A stretch of DNA of 64,000 bases from Flammeovirgaceae bacterium (lineage in GTDB: Bacteria; Bacteroidota; Bacteroidia; Cytophagales; Cyclobacteriaceae): contig JAJTGY010000007.1 of NCBI GenBank assembly GCA_021298015.1, forward strand, positions 62,001-126,000, given 5' to 3'. Of the stretch, positions 27,451 through 35,081 are shown piece after piece. Position numbers and translations under genes: made by a program. Every line of letters starts with the position of its first letter. The first letter of the stretch is position 1. Under the pieces are notes generated by a model that was not told the origin of the DNA, did no database searches, and worked only from the letters and a program-made list of their open reading frames with translations.

Positions 27451-29702
27451 CAGTGAATCTTGAGTTTAGCAAAGCTAAGTAATAATGTCTTCTCCCCAAA
27501 ATCATCGAACCGGATGTGGGCCTTTCGGTCAGCCCCCGAATTGTCCATTTTGAGCACCGTGCCGAATCCAAACTTGGGGTGCTCCACTTTCATACCCTCT
27601 TGAAGGCCGGACGTGTCACTGGGCTTGAAATTCGCAGAGGGTTTGTAAGCCGAGGGCTTGGCCACGGGTTGTGAGGCCAGTGTTTTGCGCATGCCGCTCA
27701 CAAAGCTTCGGGCAAAGTCGGGGTGTGGCGCGGCTGGTTCTGATCCCCGGAACTTCGTACTTACCTTAATAAAGCTTGAATCGATGTCGTCCAGAAAGCG
27801 GCTGGGTTCGCAGTTTTTGAGTCGACCGAAGCGATAGCGAGTAAGGGCATAGGAGAGGAACACTTTCATTTGTGCCCGCGTAATGGCCACGTAGAACAAT
27901 CGCCTTTCTTCTTCCAGCTCGGCCCGGCTGCTCAACATGAGTTGCGAGGGAAAGAGATCTTCCTCCATGCCCACGATGTACACGTGTTTGAACTCCAACC
28001 CCTTGGCCATGTGAATGGTCATCAGGGTCACCTTGTCCGGGTCGTTGTCTTTATCTTCATCCTGACCCGTGATGAGTGACACTTCCTGAAGAAAAGCGGC
28101 CAGGCCTTTATCGGTACGCTCGGGGTCATCCACGAATTCCTTGATGGCATTCAATAGTTCCTGCACGTTCTCGTACCGGCTCAGCCCTTCAACGGTTTTA
28201 TCTTCATAGAGCTCACGCAGCAAACCTGATGATTTGGCGATGTCGGCCGCGGCTTCATAAGCGTCTTTGGTTTGAATGTCCAGGGCGAATCGCTTGATCA
28301 GGGCAACGAAATCTTCGATAGGCCCGGCTGCCCGCCCGCCTATGAAGTGCGTGATGTTCTGGATTACTTCCCAGATGGAAATGGCGTGGTCGTTTGCCGC
28401 CACAATAATCTTGTCCACCGTTGAATCGCCAATGCCCCGCTTGGGTAAGTTGATGATTCTTCGAAACGAAGCTTCGTCTTGCTGATTGATCGAAAACCGC
28501 AGGTAGGCAAGCAGGTCCTTGATTTCCTTTCGTTGGTAGAATGACAGACCGCCCACCACTTTGTACTTGATGTTAACTCTGCGCAAGGCTTCTTCAATCG
28601 CGCGGCTCTGGCTGTTGGTGCGGTACAAAATAACAAAGTCGCTGAAGCGTGCCTGTTGCTGCATCTTTTCCTCAAAAATGGAACTGGCCACCAGCTTGCC
28701 TTCTTCGTTATCCGACACCGCCTTGATTAACTCAATGGGGTTGCCTTGTTCGTTGGCTGTCCAGATGTTTTTGGGCAGTTGCGCTTTGTTTTTGGCGATG
28801 ACGGAATTAGCTGCTTCAACAATGGTTTTGGTGGAGCGATAGTTTTGCTCCAGCTTGATGATCCGTAAATCGGGGTAGTCCTTTTCGAAATTCAGAATGT
28901 TGGAAATATCTGCCCCGCGGAAGGCATAAATGCTTTGGGCATCGTCACCCACCACACAAACGTTTTGGCGTACTGCCGCCAGTTTACGGATGATGTAATA
29001 CTGGCAGAGGTTAGTATCCTGAAACTCGTCTACCAACACATAATGGATGCGGTGTTGGTATTTGTTGAGTACGTCCAGATGCGCTTTAAATAACTTATCG
29101 GTATTAAAGAGCAGGTCGTCAAAATCCATGGCGCCCGACTTGAAGCATCGGAGTGCGTAGTTTTTGTAGATGTTGCCGATTTCGGGCCGCATATTCCCCG
29201 CATCATCTCCGGTAATCATGGGGTTCGCCAGGTACTCCTGCCAGCCGATGAGCCGGTTCTTGGCGGAGGAAATCCGGTTGTACACCACGTTGGCTTTGTA
29301 CTGGGTTTCATCCAGCCCCATCTCTTTCACAATAGACTTGATCAGCGACTTGGCATCGTCCGTGTCGTAGATGGTGAAGTTATTCGGGTAACCGAGGTGG
29401 TGGGCTTCTGCGCGCAGGATTCGGGCAAACACGGAATGGAATGTACCCATCCACAGGTTGCGGGCATCGGCCCCTACCACGCGTTCGATCCGGTCGCGCA
29501 TCTCTTTAGCCGCTTTGTTGGTAAACGTCAGCGCCATGATGTTAAACGGGTCTACCTGCTGACTGTGGATGAGGTGGGCGATACGATAGGTCAGCACACG
29601 GGTTTTGCCCGAGCCGGCACCCGCTATCAGCATACAGGGCCCCTCGGTGTTGACCACGCCCTCGCGCTGGGGTGGGTTAAGGTTATTGAGATACTCTACC
29701 AT
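27450..29702 (-). CDS. uvrD: UvrD/PcrA-type superfamily 1 DNA helicase
   Basis: The 750-residue protein shows the ordered SF1A helicase motifs: LNPPQREGVV (Q motif), GAGSGKTRVLTYRI (Walker A), VDEFQDTN (Walker B), VVGDDAQSIYAFRGA, EQNYRST, VTLMTIHMAKGLEFKHVYIV and AITRAQ. A C-terminal PcrA-type domain follows (VEHPKFGFGTVLKMD). It unwinds DNA in repair and displaces RecA or RNA polymerase. An ATG five codons earlier (29717) is possible; homology begins at EYLNNLNP. It heads a run of five overlapping minus-strand genes ending with murA. Confidence 0.94.
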   Translation of the reverse strand: MVEYLNNLNPPQREGVVNTEGPCMLIAGAGSGKTRVLTYRIAHLIHSQQVDPFNIMALTFTNKAAKEMRDRIERVVGADARNLWMGTFHSVFARILRAEAHHLGYPNNFTIYDTDDAKSLIKSIVKEMGLDETQYKANVVYNRISSAKNRLIGWQEYLANPMITGDDAGNMRPEIGNIYKNYALRCFKSGAMDFDDLLFNTDKLFKAHLDVLNKYQHRIHYVLVDEFQDTNLCQYYIIRKLAAVRQNVCVVGDDAQSIYAFRGADISNILNFEKDYPDLRIIKLEQNYRSTKTIVEAANSVIAKNKAQLPKNIWTANEQGNPIELIKAVSDNEEGKLVASSIFEEKMQQQARFSDFVILYRTNSQSRAIEEALRRVNIKYKVVGGLSFYQRKEIKDLLAYLRFSINQQDEASFRRIINLPKRGIGDSTVDKIIVAANDHAISIWEVIQNITHFIGGRAAGPIEDFVALIKRFALDIQTKDAYEAAADIAKSSGLLRELYEDKTVEGLSRYENVQELLNAIKEFVDDPERTDKGLAAFLQEVSLITGQDEDKDNDPDKVTLMTIHMAKGLEFKHVYIVGMEEDLFPSQLMLSSRAELEEERRLFYVAITRAQMKVFLSYALTRYRFGRLKNCEPSRFLDDIDSSFIKVSTKFRGSEPAAPHPDFARSFVSGMRKTLASQPVAKPSAYKPSANFKPSDTSGLQEGMKVEHPKFGFGTVLKMDNSGADRKAHIRFDDFGEKTLLLSFAKLKIH

Positions 29703-29736
29703 GGAAATGCCCTGCAAGTTACGTGCTGCTCAACAC

Positions 29737-29764
29737 TTGGCTATCGGCCCAGCGAATAATTTTG
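29737..29764 (+). promoter_or_regulatory. Probable promoter of the DUF4442 gene
   Basis: TTG at 29737-29739 and TAATTTTG at 29757-29764 form a -33/-7 pair with a 17-base spacer, 28 bases before the ATG. It sits in the divergent gap with uvrD. Confidence 0.5.
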
Positions 29765-29792
29765 CGCATCTTTCTGCCGAAAGTGAGGGAAA

Positions 29793-30320
29793 ATGAAAGT
29801 GTCATTTCTACAAACCGATAAAACAGAGTCAGTTAAGAGCTGGTGGTTCCGGACTTTGATGAACTGGTACCCGATGTATTTCGGCACCGGTGGAAAAATC
29901 GTATTCTGGTCGGCCGACTCCCATGAAGTGCACGTTCGTTTGCGGCTCAACCTCTGGACGTACAACTATGTGGGTACCATCTTTGGCGGCAGCATGTTCT
30001 CTGCCTCCGATCCGTTTTACATGGTGATGTTGCTCAAGGTATTGGGGCCCGACTACGTGGTATGGGACAAATCAGCCAGCATCCGTTTCCGAAAGCCCGG
30101 GCGGTCCAGCCTTTACGCCCGCTACTTGCTCACGGCCGCAGATATCGAAGCGATTAAGTCGGGTGTTAAGCAGGGAGGGGAGTTTCATCGGAATTTTGTG
30201 ATTCAATGGGTCGATGCAAAGGGTGTAGTGCATGCGGAAATTGAGCGGTTGTGCTACATTGCCGACAAGACCTGGTACGAAAAGAAAAAGGGCGAGAGCC
30301 AGCGGACCAGGCTCGAGTAA
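29793..30320 (+). CDS. DUF4442 protein (hotdog-fold, thioesterase-like)
   Basis: The 175-residue protein fits DUF4442, a family with the hotdog fold of acyl-CoA thioesterases. The central helix region NYVGTIFGGSMFSASDPFYM and the strand VVWDKSASIRFRKPG are characteristic. It has no signal peptide. The substrate and even the enzyme activity are not established for this family. It is divergent from uvrD and followed 13 bases later by the DUF3109 gene, so the two are probably transcribed together. Confidence 0.85.
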   Translation: MKVSFLQTDKTESVKSWWFRTLMNWYPMYFGTGGKIVFWSADSHEVHVRLRLNLWTYNYVGTIFGGSMFSASDPFYMVMLLKVLGPDYVVWDKSASIRFRKPGRSSLYARYLLTAADIEAIKSGVKQGGEFHRNFVIQWVDAKGVVHAEIERLCYIADKTWYEKKKGESQRTRLE

Positions 30321-30333
30321 AACGCTGTAAGCT

Positions 30334-30930
30334 ATGATGAAAATAGGAGAGGTGATGGTTTCGGATGACATCCGGACTGTGGAATTTGTTTGCCACCTGG
30401 AAAAATGCAAGGGCGCTTGTTGCGTAGAGGGTGAGTTGGGTGCGCCATTGGATGAGGATGAGTTACCGGTGATGCGGGAGATTCAGCAGGCGGTGCAACC
30501 CTACCTGACGGATGAGGGCAAAAAGGCTATTGCCGAGCAGGGGCCGTACATCCTCGATGAAGACGGTGACTATTCGACTCCCACCAGTGGAGGGCGGGAA
30601 TGCGCCTATGCGTTGTACGATGACCGCGGCATTTTGAAATGCGGCATTGAGCAGGCCTACCTCGATGGCAAGATTAAATTCAGGAAGCCGATTTCCTGCC
30701 ACTTGTACCCCATTCGCGTAACCAAAAAGAGGGACTTTGAGGCGGTGAACTATCACAAGTGGGGCATTTGCTCGGCCGCTTGTGCCTATGGTAAGTCGCT
30801 GCAAGTGCCGCTGTATCAGTTTCTCAAAGCTCCGCTCGTGCGGAAATATGGCGAAGATTGGTATCGCCAATTGGTGACGGCCATTGAGGAGAATCCGGCA
30901 CCCGCGAAAAAGAAAAAGCCTTCCCGGTAG
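30334..30930 (+). CDS. DUF3109 cysteine-rich protein
   Basis: The 198-residue protein belongs to DUF3109, marked by the N-terminal cysteine cluster [20 protein letters not shown] and further cysteines in [29 protein letters not shown] and [10 protein letters not shown]. The arrangement resembles CxxCxxCC-type Fe or Zn binding proteins, and a metal site is likely. Function is not known. The stop codon falls inside the stem-loop that terminates transcription. Two ATGs in tandem open the frame; the first is used. Confidence 0.88.
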   Translation: MMKIGEVMVSDDIRTVEFVCHLEKCKGACCVEGELGAPLDEDELPVMREIQQAVQPYLTDEGKKAIAEQGPYILDEDGDYSTPTSGGRECAYALYDDRGILKCGIEQAYLDGKIKFRKPISCHLYPIRVTKKRDFEAVNYHKWGICSAACAYGKSLQVPLYQFLKAPLVRKYGEDWYRQLVTAIEENPAPAKKKKPSR

Positions 30931-30940
30931 GAAGGCTTTT
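30914..30940. terminator. Bidirectional rho-independent terminator between DUF3109 and rplI
   Basis: A perfect 11-base inverted repeat AAAAGCCTTCC/GGAAGGCTTTT with a 5-base loop overlaps the DUF3109 stop codon. T-rich sequence follows on both strands, so it serves both convergent transcripts. Confidence 0.8.
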
Positions 30941-30961
30941 CTGTTTGATTTCCGGTTCGAA

Positions 30962-31405
30962 TTACTCGGCAACCACTTTCACGGCAATCTCGTGCTTTAC
31001 GTCTTTGTGGATGTCGAGATTCACTTTGTAGGTTCCCAATTCCTTCGGAGTTTCTTTCAACACGATCTTTTTGCGATCGATATCATACCCCTTGGCTTTG
31101 AGGGCATCGGCAATCTGCGTGGAGGTCACGGCTCCGAAAATACGGCCTGATTCTCCTGCTTTTGTCCCGATTTCCAGCGTAAGGGCGCCAATCTTGGCAG
31201 CCAAAGCCTCGGCATCCGCCTTAATCTTGGCTGCTTTGTGGGCAGCCTGACGGGTGTTCTCGGCCATCATGCGCTTGTTGGACTCATTGGCGATTATGGC
31301 CACCCCGTTCGGGATGAGGAAGTTTCGGCCATAACCCGGCTTCACCTTCACCACATCGTTTTTATAGCCCAAACCTTGTACGTCTTGCTTCAATATTACT
31401 TCCAT
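30962..31405 (-). CDS. rplI: 50S ribosomal protein bL9
   Basis: The 147-residue protein is full-length bL9. The N-terminal MEVILKQDVQGLGYKNDVVK and PGYGRNFLIPNGVA (rRNA-binding) are followed by the long connecting helix and the C-terminal domain ending HKDVKHEIAVKVVAE. It binds 23S rRNA at the base of the L1 stalk. It is the last gene of the rpsF-rpsR-rplI operon, 17 bases after rpsR, and ends at the shared terminator. Confidence 0.98.
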   Translation of the reverse strand: MEVILKQDVQGLGYKNDVVKVKPGYGRNFLIPNGVAIIANESNKRMMAENTRQAAHKAAKIKADAEALAAKIGALTLEIGTKAGESGRIFGAVTSTQIADALKAKGYDIDRKKIVLKETPKELGTYKVNLDIHKDVKHEIAVKVVAE

Positions 31406-31422
31406 GATGCTGTGCGTTTAAA

Positions 31423-31674
31423 TTACTTCAATGAATCGCCCAGGTACGGTAACAATGCCAGGTGGCGCGCGCGCTTAACGGCTTGTGTTACCTTCTTCTG
31501 GAACTTCCAGCTAGTGCCGGTTAGTCTGCGCGGAAGAAGCTTGCCCTGTTCGTTGATAAACTTCATCAGGAAGTCAGGATCCTTGTAATCAATGTACTTG
31601 ATTCCATTCTTTTTAAAGCGGCAGTACTTGGGTTTAATCTCTGCCCGCTTAATGGGTTCGTTCATCAGTGTCAT
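31423..31674 (-). CDS. rpsR: 30S ribosomal protein bS18
   Basis: The 83-residue protein is bS18, recognised by [20 protein letters not shown] and the basic C-terminal [19 protein letters not shown]. It pairs with bS6 on the platform of the small subunit. Its ATG overlaps the rpsF stop by 4 bases, which couples synthesis of the two binding partners. Confidence 0.98.
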   Translation of the reverse strand: MTLMNEPIKRAEIKPKYCRFKKNGIKYIDYKDPDFLMKFINEQGKLLPRRLTGTSWKFQKKVTQAVKRARHLALLPYLGDSLK

Positions 31675-32048
31675 AGTGCAACCTCCTCTTCCCTTTTAGT
31701 GGTGGTTTTCTTGTTCTTGTTGAACTCGCCTTTGCGTCTGCGAGCATTGTACTCCACGGCAAACTTATCCAGTGCCGTAGTCAAAAAGCGCATAACCGAT
31801 TCATCCCGCCTGAATTCGGTCTCCAGTGTGCCAATCGTTTCAGGAGCTGCCGAAAATTCAATGAGGTTATAGAAGCCGGTCGATTTCTTTTGAATCGGGT
31901 AAGCCAACTTGCGCAGGCCCCAGCGCTCAATGTTGATGACATCGGCTTTCGCCTTCTTCAACACCTTCACGAACTTGTCGACAGTATCCTTTGTCTGATC
32001 TTCAGACAAAACGGGATTCAAAATGAATACTGTCTCGTATTGTTTCAT
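31671..32048 (-). CDS. rpsF: 30S ribosomal protein bS6
   Basis: The 125-residue protein is bS6 ([40 protein letters not shown]) with a basic extended tail ([20 protein letters not shown]). It forms a heterodimer with bS18 on 16S rRNA. First gene of the operon with a clear promoter just upstream. No single-stranded DNA-binding protein gene lies between rpsF and rpsR here, unlike in many Firmicutes. Confidence 0.98.
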   Translation of the reverse strand: MKQYETVFILNPVLSEDQTKDTVDKFVKVLKKAKADVINIERWGLRKLAYPIQKKSTGFYNLIEFSAAPETIGTLETEFRRDESVMRFLTTALDKFAVEYNARRRKGEFNKNKKTTTKREEEVAL

Positions 32049-32072
32049 TGTTCTTTTTGGTTAAAAGAGGCG

Positions 32073-32102
32073 CAAAGATAGACAAAAACCGCCTTTCGGC
32101 AA
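32073..32102 (-). promoter_or_regulatory. Promoter of the rpsF-rpsR-rplI operon
   Basis: On the minus strand TTG (complement of 32100-32102), a 19-base spacer and TATCTTTG (complement of 32073-32080) match the Bacteroidota -33/-7 consensus exactly. This is the best promoter in the window. The leader is about 20 bases. Confidence 0.75.
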
Positions 32103-32148
32103 CCTTCGTCCGCGGAAAAAGCACCAAAAATGGATGGGCTAAAAGCCC

Positions 32149-33066
32149 TTATTTCACCACAAATTGGGCTTTTCCCAGCGAGTAACTGTCGGTAAAGGCT
32201 TCAACCGTGTAGGTTCCTGAGGGGTAGTCGCTTCCTTTTTCGTAAAAGAAGGTGAGTTTCTGCCGGGTGTTGTCAAACAGGATTTCCTGGGCGGCCGTGT
32301 AGAATTCCTCCTTGCCATTCAGGATAAACGTGCCCGAGCCCCGCGATACATCGAAAATGACCCGCCCGTTATCATCGGTGATCCGCACCAGTATCTTCTT
32401 TCCCTCAATCGGGGCCACCTTGTTATCGGCCAGGGTAAACTCAACCTTGATCTTGGCAATTTGCCGGGCCCGGAAGGGTGACTCCCGTTCTTTGCCTTTT
32501 TCGTTGAGCGCCCACACATTCATGTTTTCGGCTTTTAGTTGCGAGGCCAGGGCTACTTTGCTGGCCAGTTCCTTTTTCGTTTGCTCGGCCGTGCGCAACG
32601 AATCACTCAGTTTGTTTTGCTGCGTTTTCAACGACCGGTTTTCGGTGAATAGCTGTTGATTAACGGATTTCAGTTTTTCCAGTTCTTCGTCTTTAATCTT
32701 CAACAATTCCTCGTAGCCTTCCACCTTGTCACGCAGCTCCTGTATCTTTTTCGCATCGGCCCTGCGGGTTCTTTTCAACTCGGCTTCCACTTCAGCCTTT
32801 GCTTTTTGGAGCTCGCTCACATCGCCACCCAGCTTTTGAATTTCGGCAATCTTGACGTCTAGCTCGGCCTTAATTTCATTGAGCCGCTGCAGGGTGGTGG
32901 CCAACTCTTCTTCCGTGTTGCTGAGCTGTTCGCGCACTTCTACTTTATCCTGGTAGTCCATATAAATCTTGATGCTTTGCAGCACCACGATAATGGACAG
33001 CACCGCGATGATGATGCTGGATTTGTTGCTTTTGGGCGCAGGGACGGGCGTGGTAGGTGTGCTCAT
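32149..33066 (-). CDS. Membrane-anchored coiled-coil protein of unknown function
   Basis: The 305-residue protein has a short Pro-rich cytoplasmic start, one transmembrane helix (IIIAVLSIIVVLQSIKIYM at about 18-36) and a long heptad-rich coiled coil to about residue 185. A C-terminal beta domain follows (VEFTLADNKVAPIEGKKILV, FILNGKEEFYTAAQEILFDN) ending SLGKAQFVVK. No catalytic motif is evident. Topology suggests a type II protein with the coiled coil and beta domain in the periplasm. It stands alone between the ribosomal operon and the methyltransferase gene. Confidence 0.8.
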   Translation of the reverse strand: MSTPTTPVPAPKSNKSSIIIAVLSIIVVLQSIKIYMDYQDKVEVREQLSNTEEELATTLQRLNEIKAELDVKIAEIQKLGGDVSELQKAKAEVEAELKRTRRADAKKIQELRDKVEGYEELLKIKDEELEKLKSVNQQLFTENRSLKTQQNKLSDSLRTAEQTKKELASKVALASQLKAENMNVWALNEKGKERESPFRARQIAKIKVEFTLADNKVAPIEGKKILVRITDDNGRVIFDVSRGSGTFILNGKEEFYTAAQEILFDNTRQKLTFFYEKGSDYPSGTYTVEAFTDSYSLGKAQFVVK

Positions 33067-33090
33067 ACATTGAAATCAGATGTAAAAATA

Positions 33091-33876
33091 CTAATGGAAC
33101 GGCAACGACCATACAAAGTGCTGACGGTTAAGCGGATGATCGAAGAAAACCAATCCGCAGCGAAATAAATCAACCGTGCCGTAAACCAATTGATGCCCGC
33201 GGATGAAACGCCAGGCATTTTCCATTTCGGAGTCGCGGTGGATGTCATCCACCACCAGGATACCCTGATCACTCATGCGTCTGGCCAGCATTTCAAAATA
33301 ACGCACCGTGGGTTCAAACCGGTGATTGGCGTCCATGACGGCCAGGTCGATTTTGGCGGGATCCTGAAGTAAGTCGGGAAGCGTAACATCAATGTTGCCC
33401 TCGATGATGGTCACATTATCGCGTTCAAATCCTTCGGCATGGGTGAGGGCAATGTTCACCAGGTCCGGGTTGCCCTCCAGAGTGTACACGTTGCAGTTGG
33501 GATTCCAGCCCAGGTACAAACTGGTGATGCCGAGTGAGGTTCCCAATTCGACCACGCGCGTGGCCTCCAGGTGATTGACCAGGCGAGCAAGCAACGCACA
33601 ATAGGGTGGAGGCATCAGGCTGTAGCGCGCCACGGCACGGATGGGCTGGCGGCCTGCTGCCTTTTGCATCCAGCCCGACCCAAAATCGACAATTGAAATT
33701 TCCTGGTCGTTTTCGAGCAGTTTGTTCCGCAGGTCTTCAAGTTTGGCAATGCCTTCCGGAGGCTGCCGTACAACACTTCGGTAAAAATCGAAAAAGAAGG
33801 GAGAGTGGATGGAGTGCTCATCTTCAGTGAGCAACCAATGGCGAATACCCGCGCGCGCCTGAAACCATGTCGACAC
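33091..33876 (-). CDS. Class I SAM-dependent methyltransferase-like protein
   Basis: The 261-residue protein contains a Rossmann-type methyltransferase core with motif I ATRVVELGTSLGITSLYLG at about 108-126, the acidic VYTLEGNPDLVNIA (motif II), and DLAVMDANHRFEPTVRYFE and ILVVDDIHRDSEM further on. This resembles O-methyltransferase/Methyltransf_24 proteins. The substrate is unknown. The start is GTG; an ATG near 33868 is in a different frame, and the N-terminal WFQARAGIRHWLL-HSIHSPFFFDFY region supports the GTG. It lies 24 bases upstream of the coiled-coil gene. Confidence 0.82.
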   Translation of the reverse strand: MSTWFQARAGIRHWLLTEDEHSIHSPFFFDFYRSVVRQPPEGIAKLEDLRNKLLENDQEISIVDFGSGWMQKAAGRQPIRAVARYSLMPPPYCALLARLVNHLEATRVVELGTSLGITSLYLGWNPNCNVYTLEGNPDLVNIALTHAEGFERDNVTIIEGNIDVTLPDLLQDPAKIDLAVMDANHRFEPTVRYFEMLARRMSDQGILVVDDIHRDSEMENAWRFIRGHQLVYGTVDLFRCGLVFFDHPLNRQHFVWSLPFH

Positions 33877-33932
33877 GGCTGCAATATCGGTCTAAATACC
33901 GCTCGGTCGAAAAATCAGTCGATAAAATGAGT

Positions 33933-34319
33933 TTAATTCAGCCGATTAGGAGCCACCAGGGCAAAAGCGGGAATGTTAACCTCAAAATGGGTGCCGTCAA
34001 CAATTCGTTCCATCAGGTAAGTGCCCACCATTTTGCCGATTCCCGACTTCAGATTGCACCCGGAAACATATTGGTGCGTTTGCCCCGGCTCCAGCACGGG
34101 CTGCTGGCCCACTACACCCTCACCCTCAACCTCGCGGGTGTGGAAAGCGGCATCGTGAATCATCCATTTTCTGCGCTGCAACTGCACCGTGAAATCACTT
34201 TGATTCTCGATCGTGATCTTGTAGGTGAACACGTAATGGTACTGGCTGGGGCTCGAGTAGGAGGGCTGGTATTCCGTCTCCACCGAAACTTTGACGCCTT
34301 GGGTTATTTCCGTTACCAT
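33933..34319 (-). CDS. apaG: ApaG-domain protein
   Basis: The 128-residue protein is an ApaG/DUF525 beta-sandwich: VTEITQGVKVSVETEYQPSY, FTYKITIENQSDFTVQLQRR, HDAAFHTREVEGEGVVGQQP and PGQTHQYVSGCNLKSGIGKM. The family is linked to metal efflux and stress in enterobacteria, but its biochemical role is uncertain. The frame extends six codons upstream (34337). The ATG at 34319 fits homologues. The promoter just upstream predicts a transcript that begins close to or at this ATG. It is divergent from ung. Confidence 0.92.
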   Translation of the reverse strand: MVTEITQGVKVSVETEYQPSYSSPSQYHYVFTYKITIENQSDFTVQLQRRKWMIHDAAFHTREVEGEGVVGQQPVLEPGQTHQYVSGCNLKSGIGKMVGTYLMERIVDGTHFEVNIPAFALVAPNRLN

Positions 34320-34325
34320 ACGCGT

Positions 34326-34354
34326 CAAAAATATCATTTTTTTCTATTTTACAA
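34326..34354 (-). promoter_or_regulatory. Probable apaG promoter
   Basis: On the minus strand TTG (complement of 34352-34354), an 18-base spacer and TATTTTTG (complement of 34326-34333) fit the -33/-7 consensus. The -7 box ends only 6 bases before the apaG ATG, so the transcript may be leaderless. Confidence 0.55.
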
Positions 34355-34373
34355 CGTTAAGTTTCTGCCCCCC

Positions 34374-35042
34374 ATGGTCACCGATGTCAAGATGGACGCT
34401 TCCTGGAAGAGCCGGCTTACGAGCGAGTTCAGGCAGGACTATTTTGCGGGCCTGATCGATTTCGTGCGTAAGGAATACCAATCGCAATCCGTATATCCGC
34501 CCGGCCGCGAAATATTCCGGGCTTTTGATGCCTGTCCGTTTGAACAGGTAAAGGTGGTGGTCTTGGGGCAAGATCCGTACCATGGGGCGGGGCAGGCCAA
34601 CGGGTTGTGTTTTTCGGTTGCTCCAGGCGTTAAGCCTCCACCATCACTGGTCAACATTTTCAAGGAGATTCGGGATGACCTGGGCAAACCAATCCCCCCG
34701 AATGGCGATTTGAGCCGATGGGCTGCCCAAGGCGTCTTGCTTTTAAATGCGACACTGACGGTTCGCGCATCCTCGCCCGGCTCGCATCAAAAAAAGGGGT
34801 GGGAAGAATTTACCGATGCTGTGGTTCGGTTAATCTCTGAGCAAAAAGAACATGTGGTGTTTTTGTTGTGGGGTGCTTATGCGCAGAAAAAAGGAGCAGT
34901 AATTGACCGGGCCAAACACTTGGTGCTGGAGTCAGCGCATCCGTCACCGTTTTCGGCTGATCGCGGATTTTTTGGATGCAAGCACTTCAGCAAAGCAAAC
35001 GCCTATTTGCGAGCCCACGGACTGCAGGAAATTGATTGGTAA
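34374..35042 (+). CDS. ung: Uracil-DNA glycosylase
   Basis: The 222-residue family 1 UDG removes uracil from DNA. VVVLGQDPYHGAGQANGLCF holds the catalytic Asp67; PPSLVNIFKEI, LLLNATLTVRASSPGSHQKK, LLWGAYAQKK and the leucine-loop region SAHPSPFSADRGFFGCKHFS are all present. The open frame continues upstream to 33867, but that part is antisense to apaG and is not homologous to UDG. The first ATG past apaG (34374) gives the normal length. The gene ends at the start of a 39-base hairpin. Confidence 0.96.
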   Translation: MVTDVKMDASWKSRLTSEFRQDYFAGLIDFVRKEYQSQSVYPPGREIFRAFDACPFEQVKVVVLGQDPYHGAGQANGLCFSVAPGVKPPPSLVNIFKEIRDDLGKPIPPNGDLSRWAAQGVLLLNATLTVRASSPGSHQKKGWEEFTDAVVRLISEQKEHVVFLLWGAYAQKKGAVIDRAKHLVLESAHPSPFSADRGFFGCKHFSKANAYLRAHGLQEIDW

Positions 35043-35081
35043 GAATGACCATGGACTATGGTCGATAGTCCATGGTCATTC
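35043..35081. repeat. Perfect 17-base-arm palindrome with heptamer periodicity
   Basis: GAATGACCATGGACTAT at 35043-35059 and its exact complement at 35065-35081 enclose a 5-base loop (GGTCG). The element fills the whole gap between the ung stop and the lepB stop. It also reads as 7-base quasi-repeats (GACCATG, GACTATG, GTCGATA, GTCCATG). No T run follows on either strand, so it is not a typical rho-independent terminator, but such a stem could still end or protect both convergent mRNAs. A REP-like repeat is an alternative. Confidence 0.7.

Noticed and set aside
33867-34373. N-terminal extension of the ung frame by about 169 codons
   Set aside because: The extension is antisense to apaG, which has strong family motifs. 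Uracil-DNA glycosylase homology starts only after 34374.
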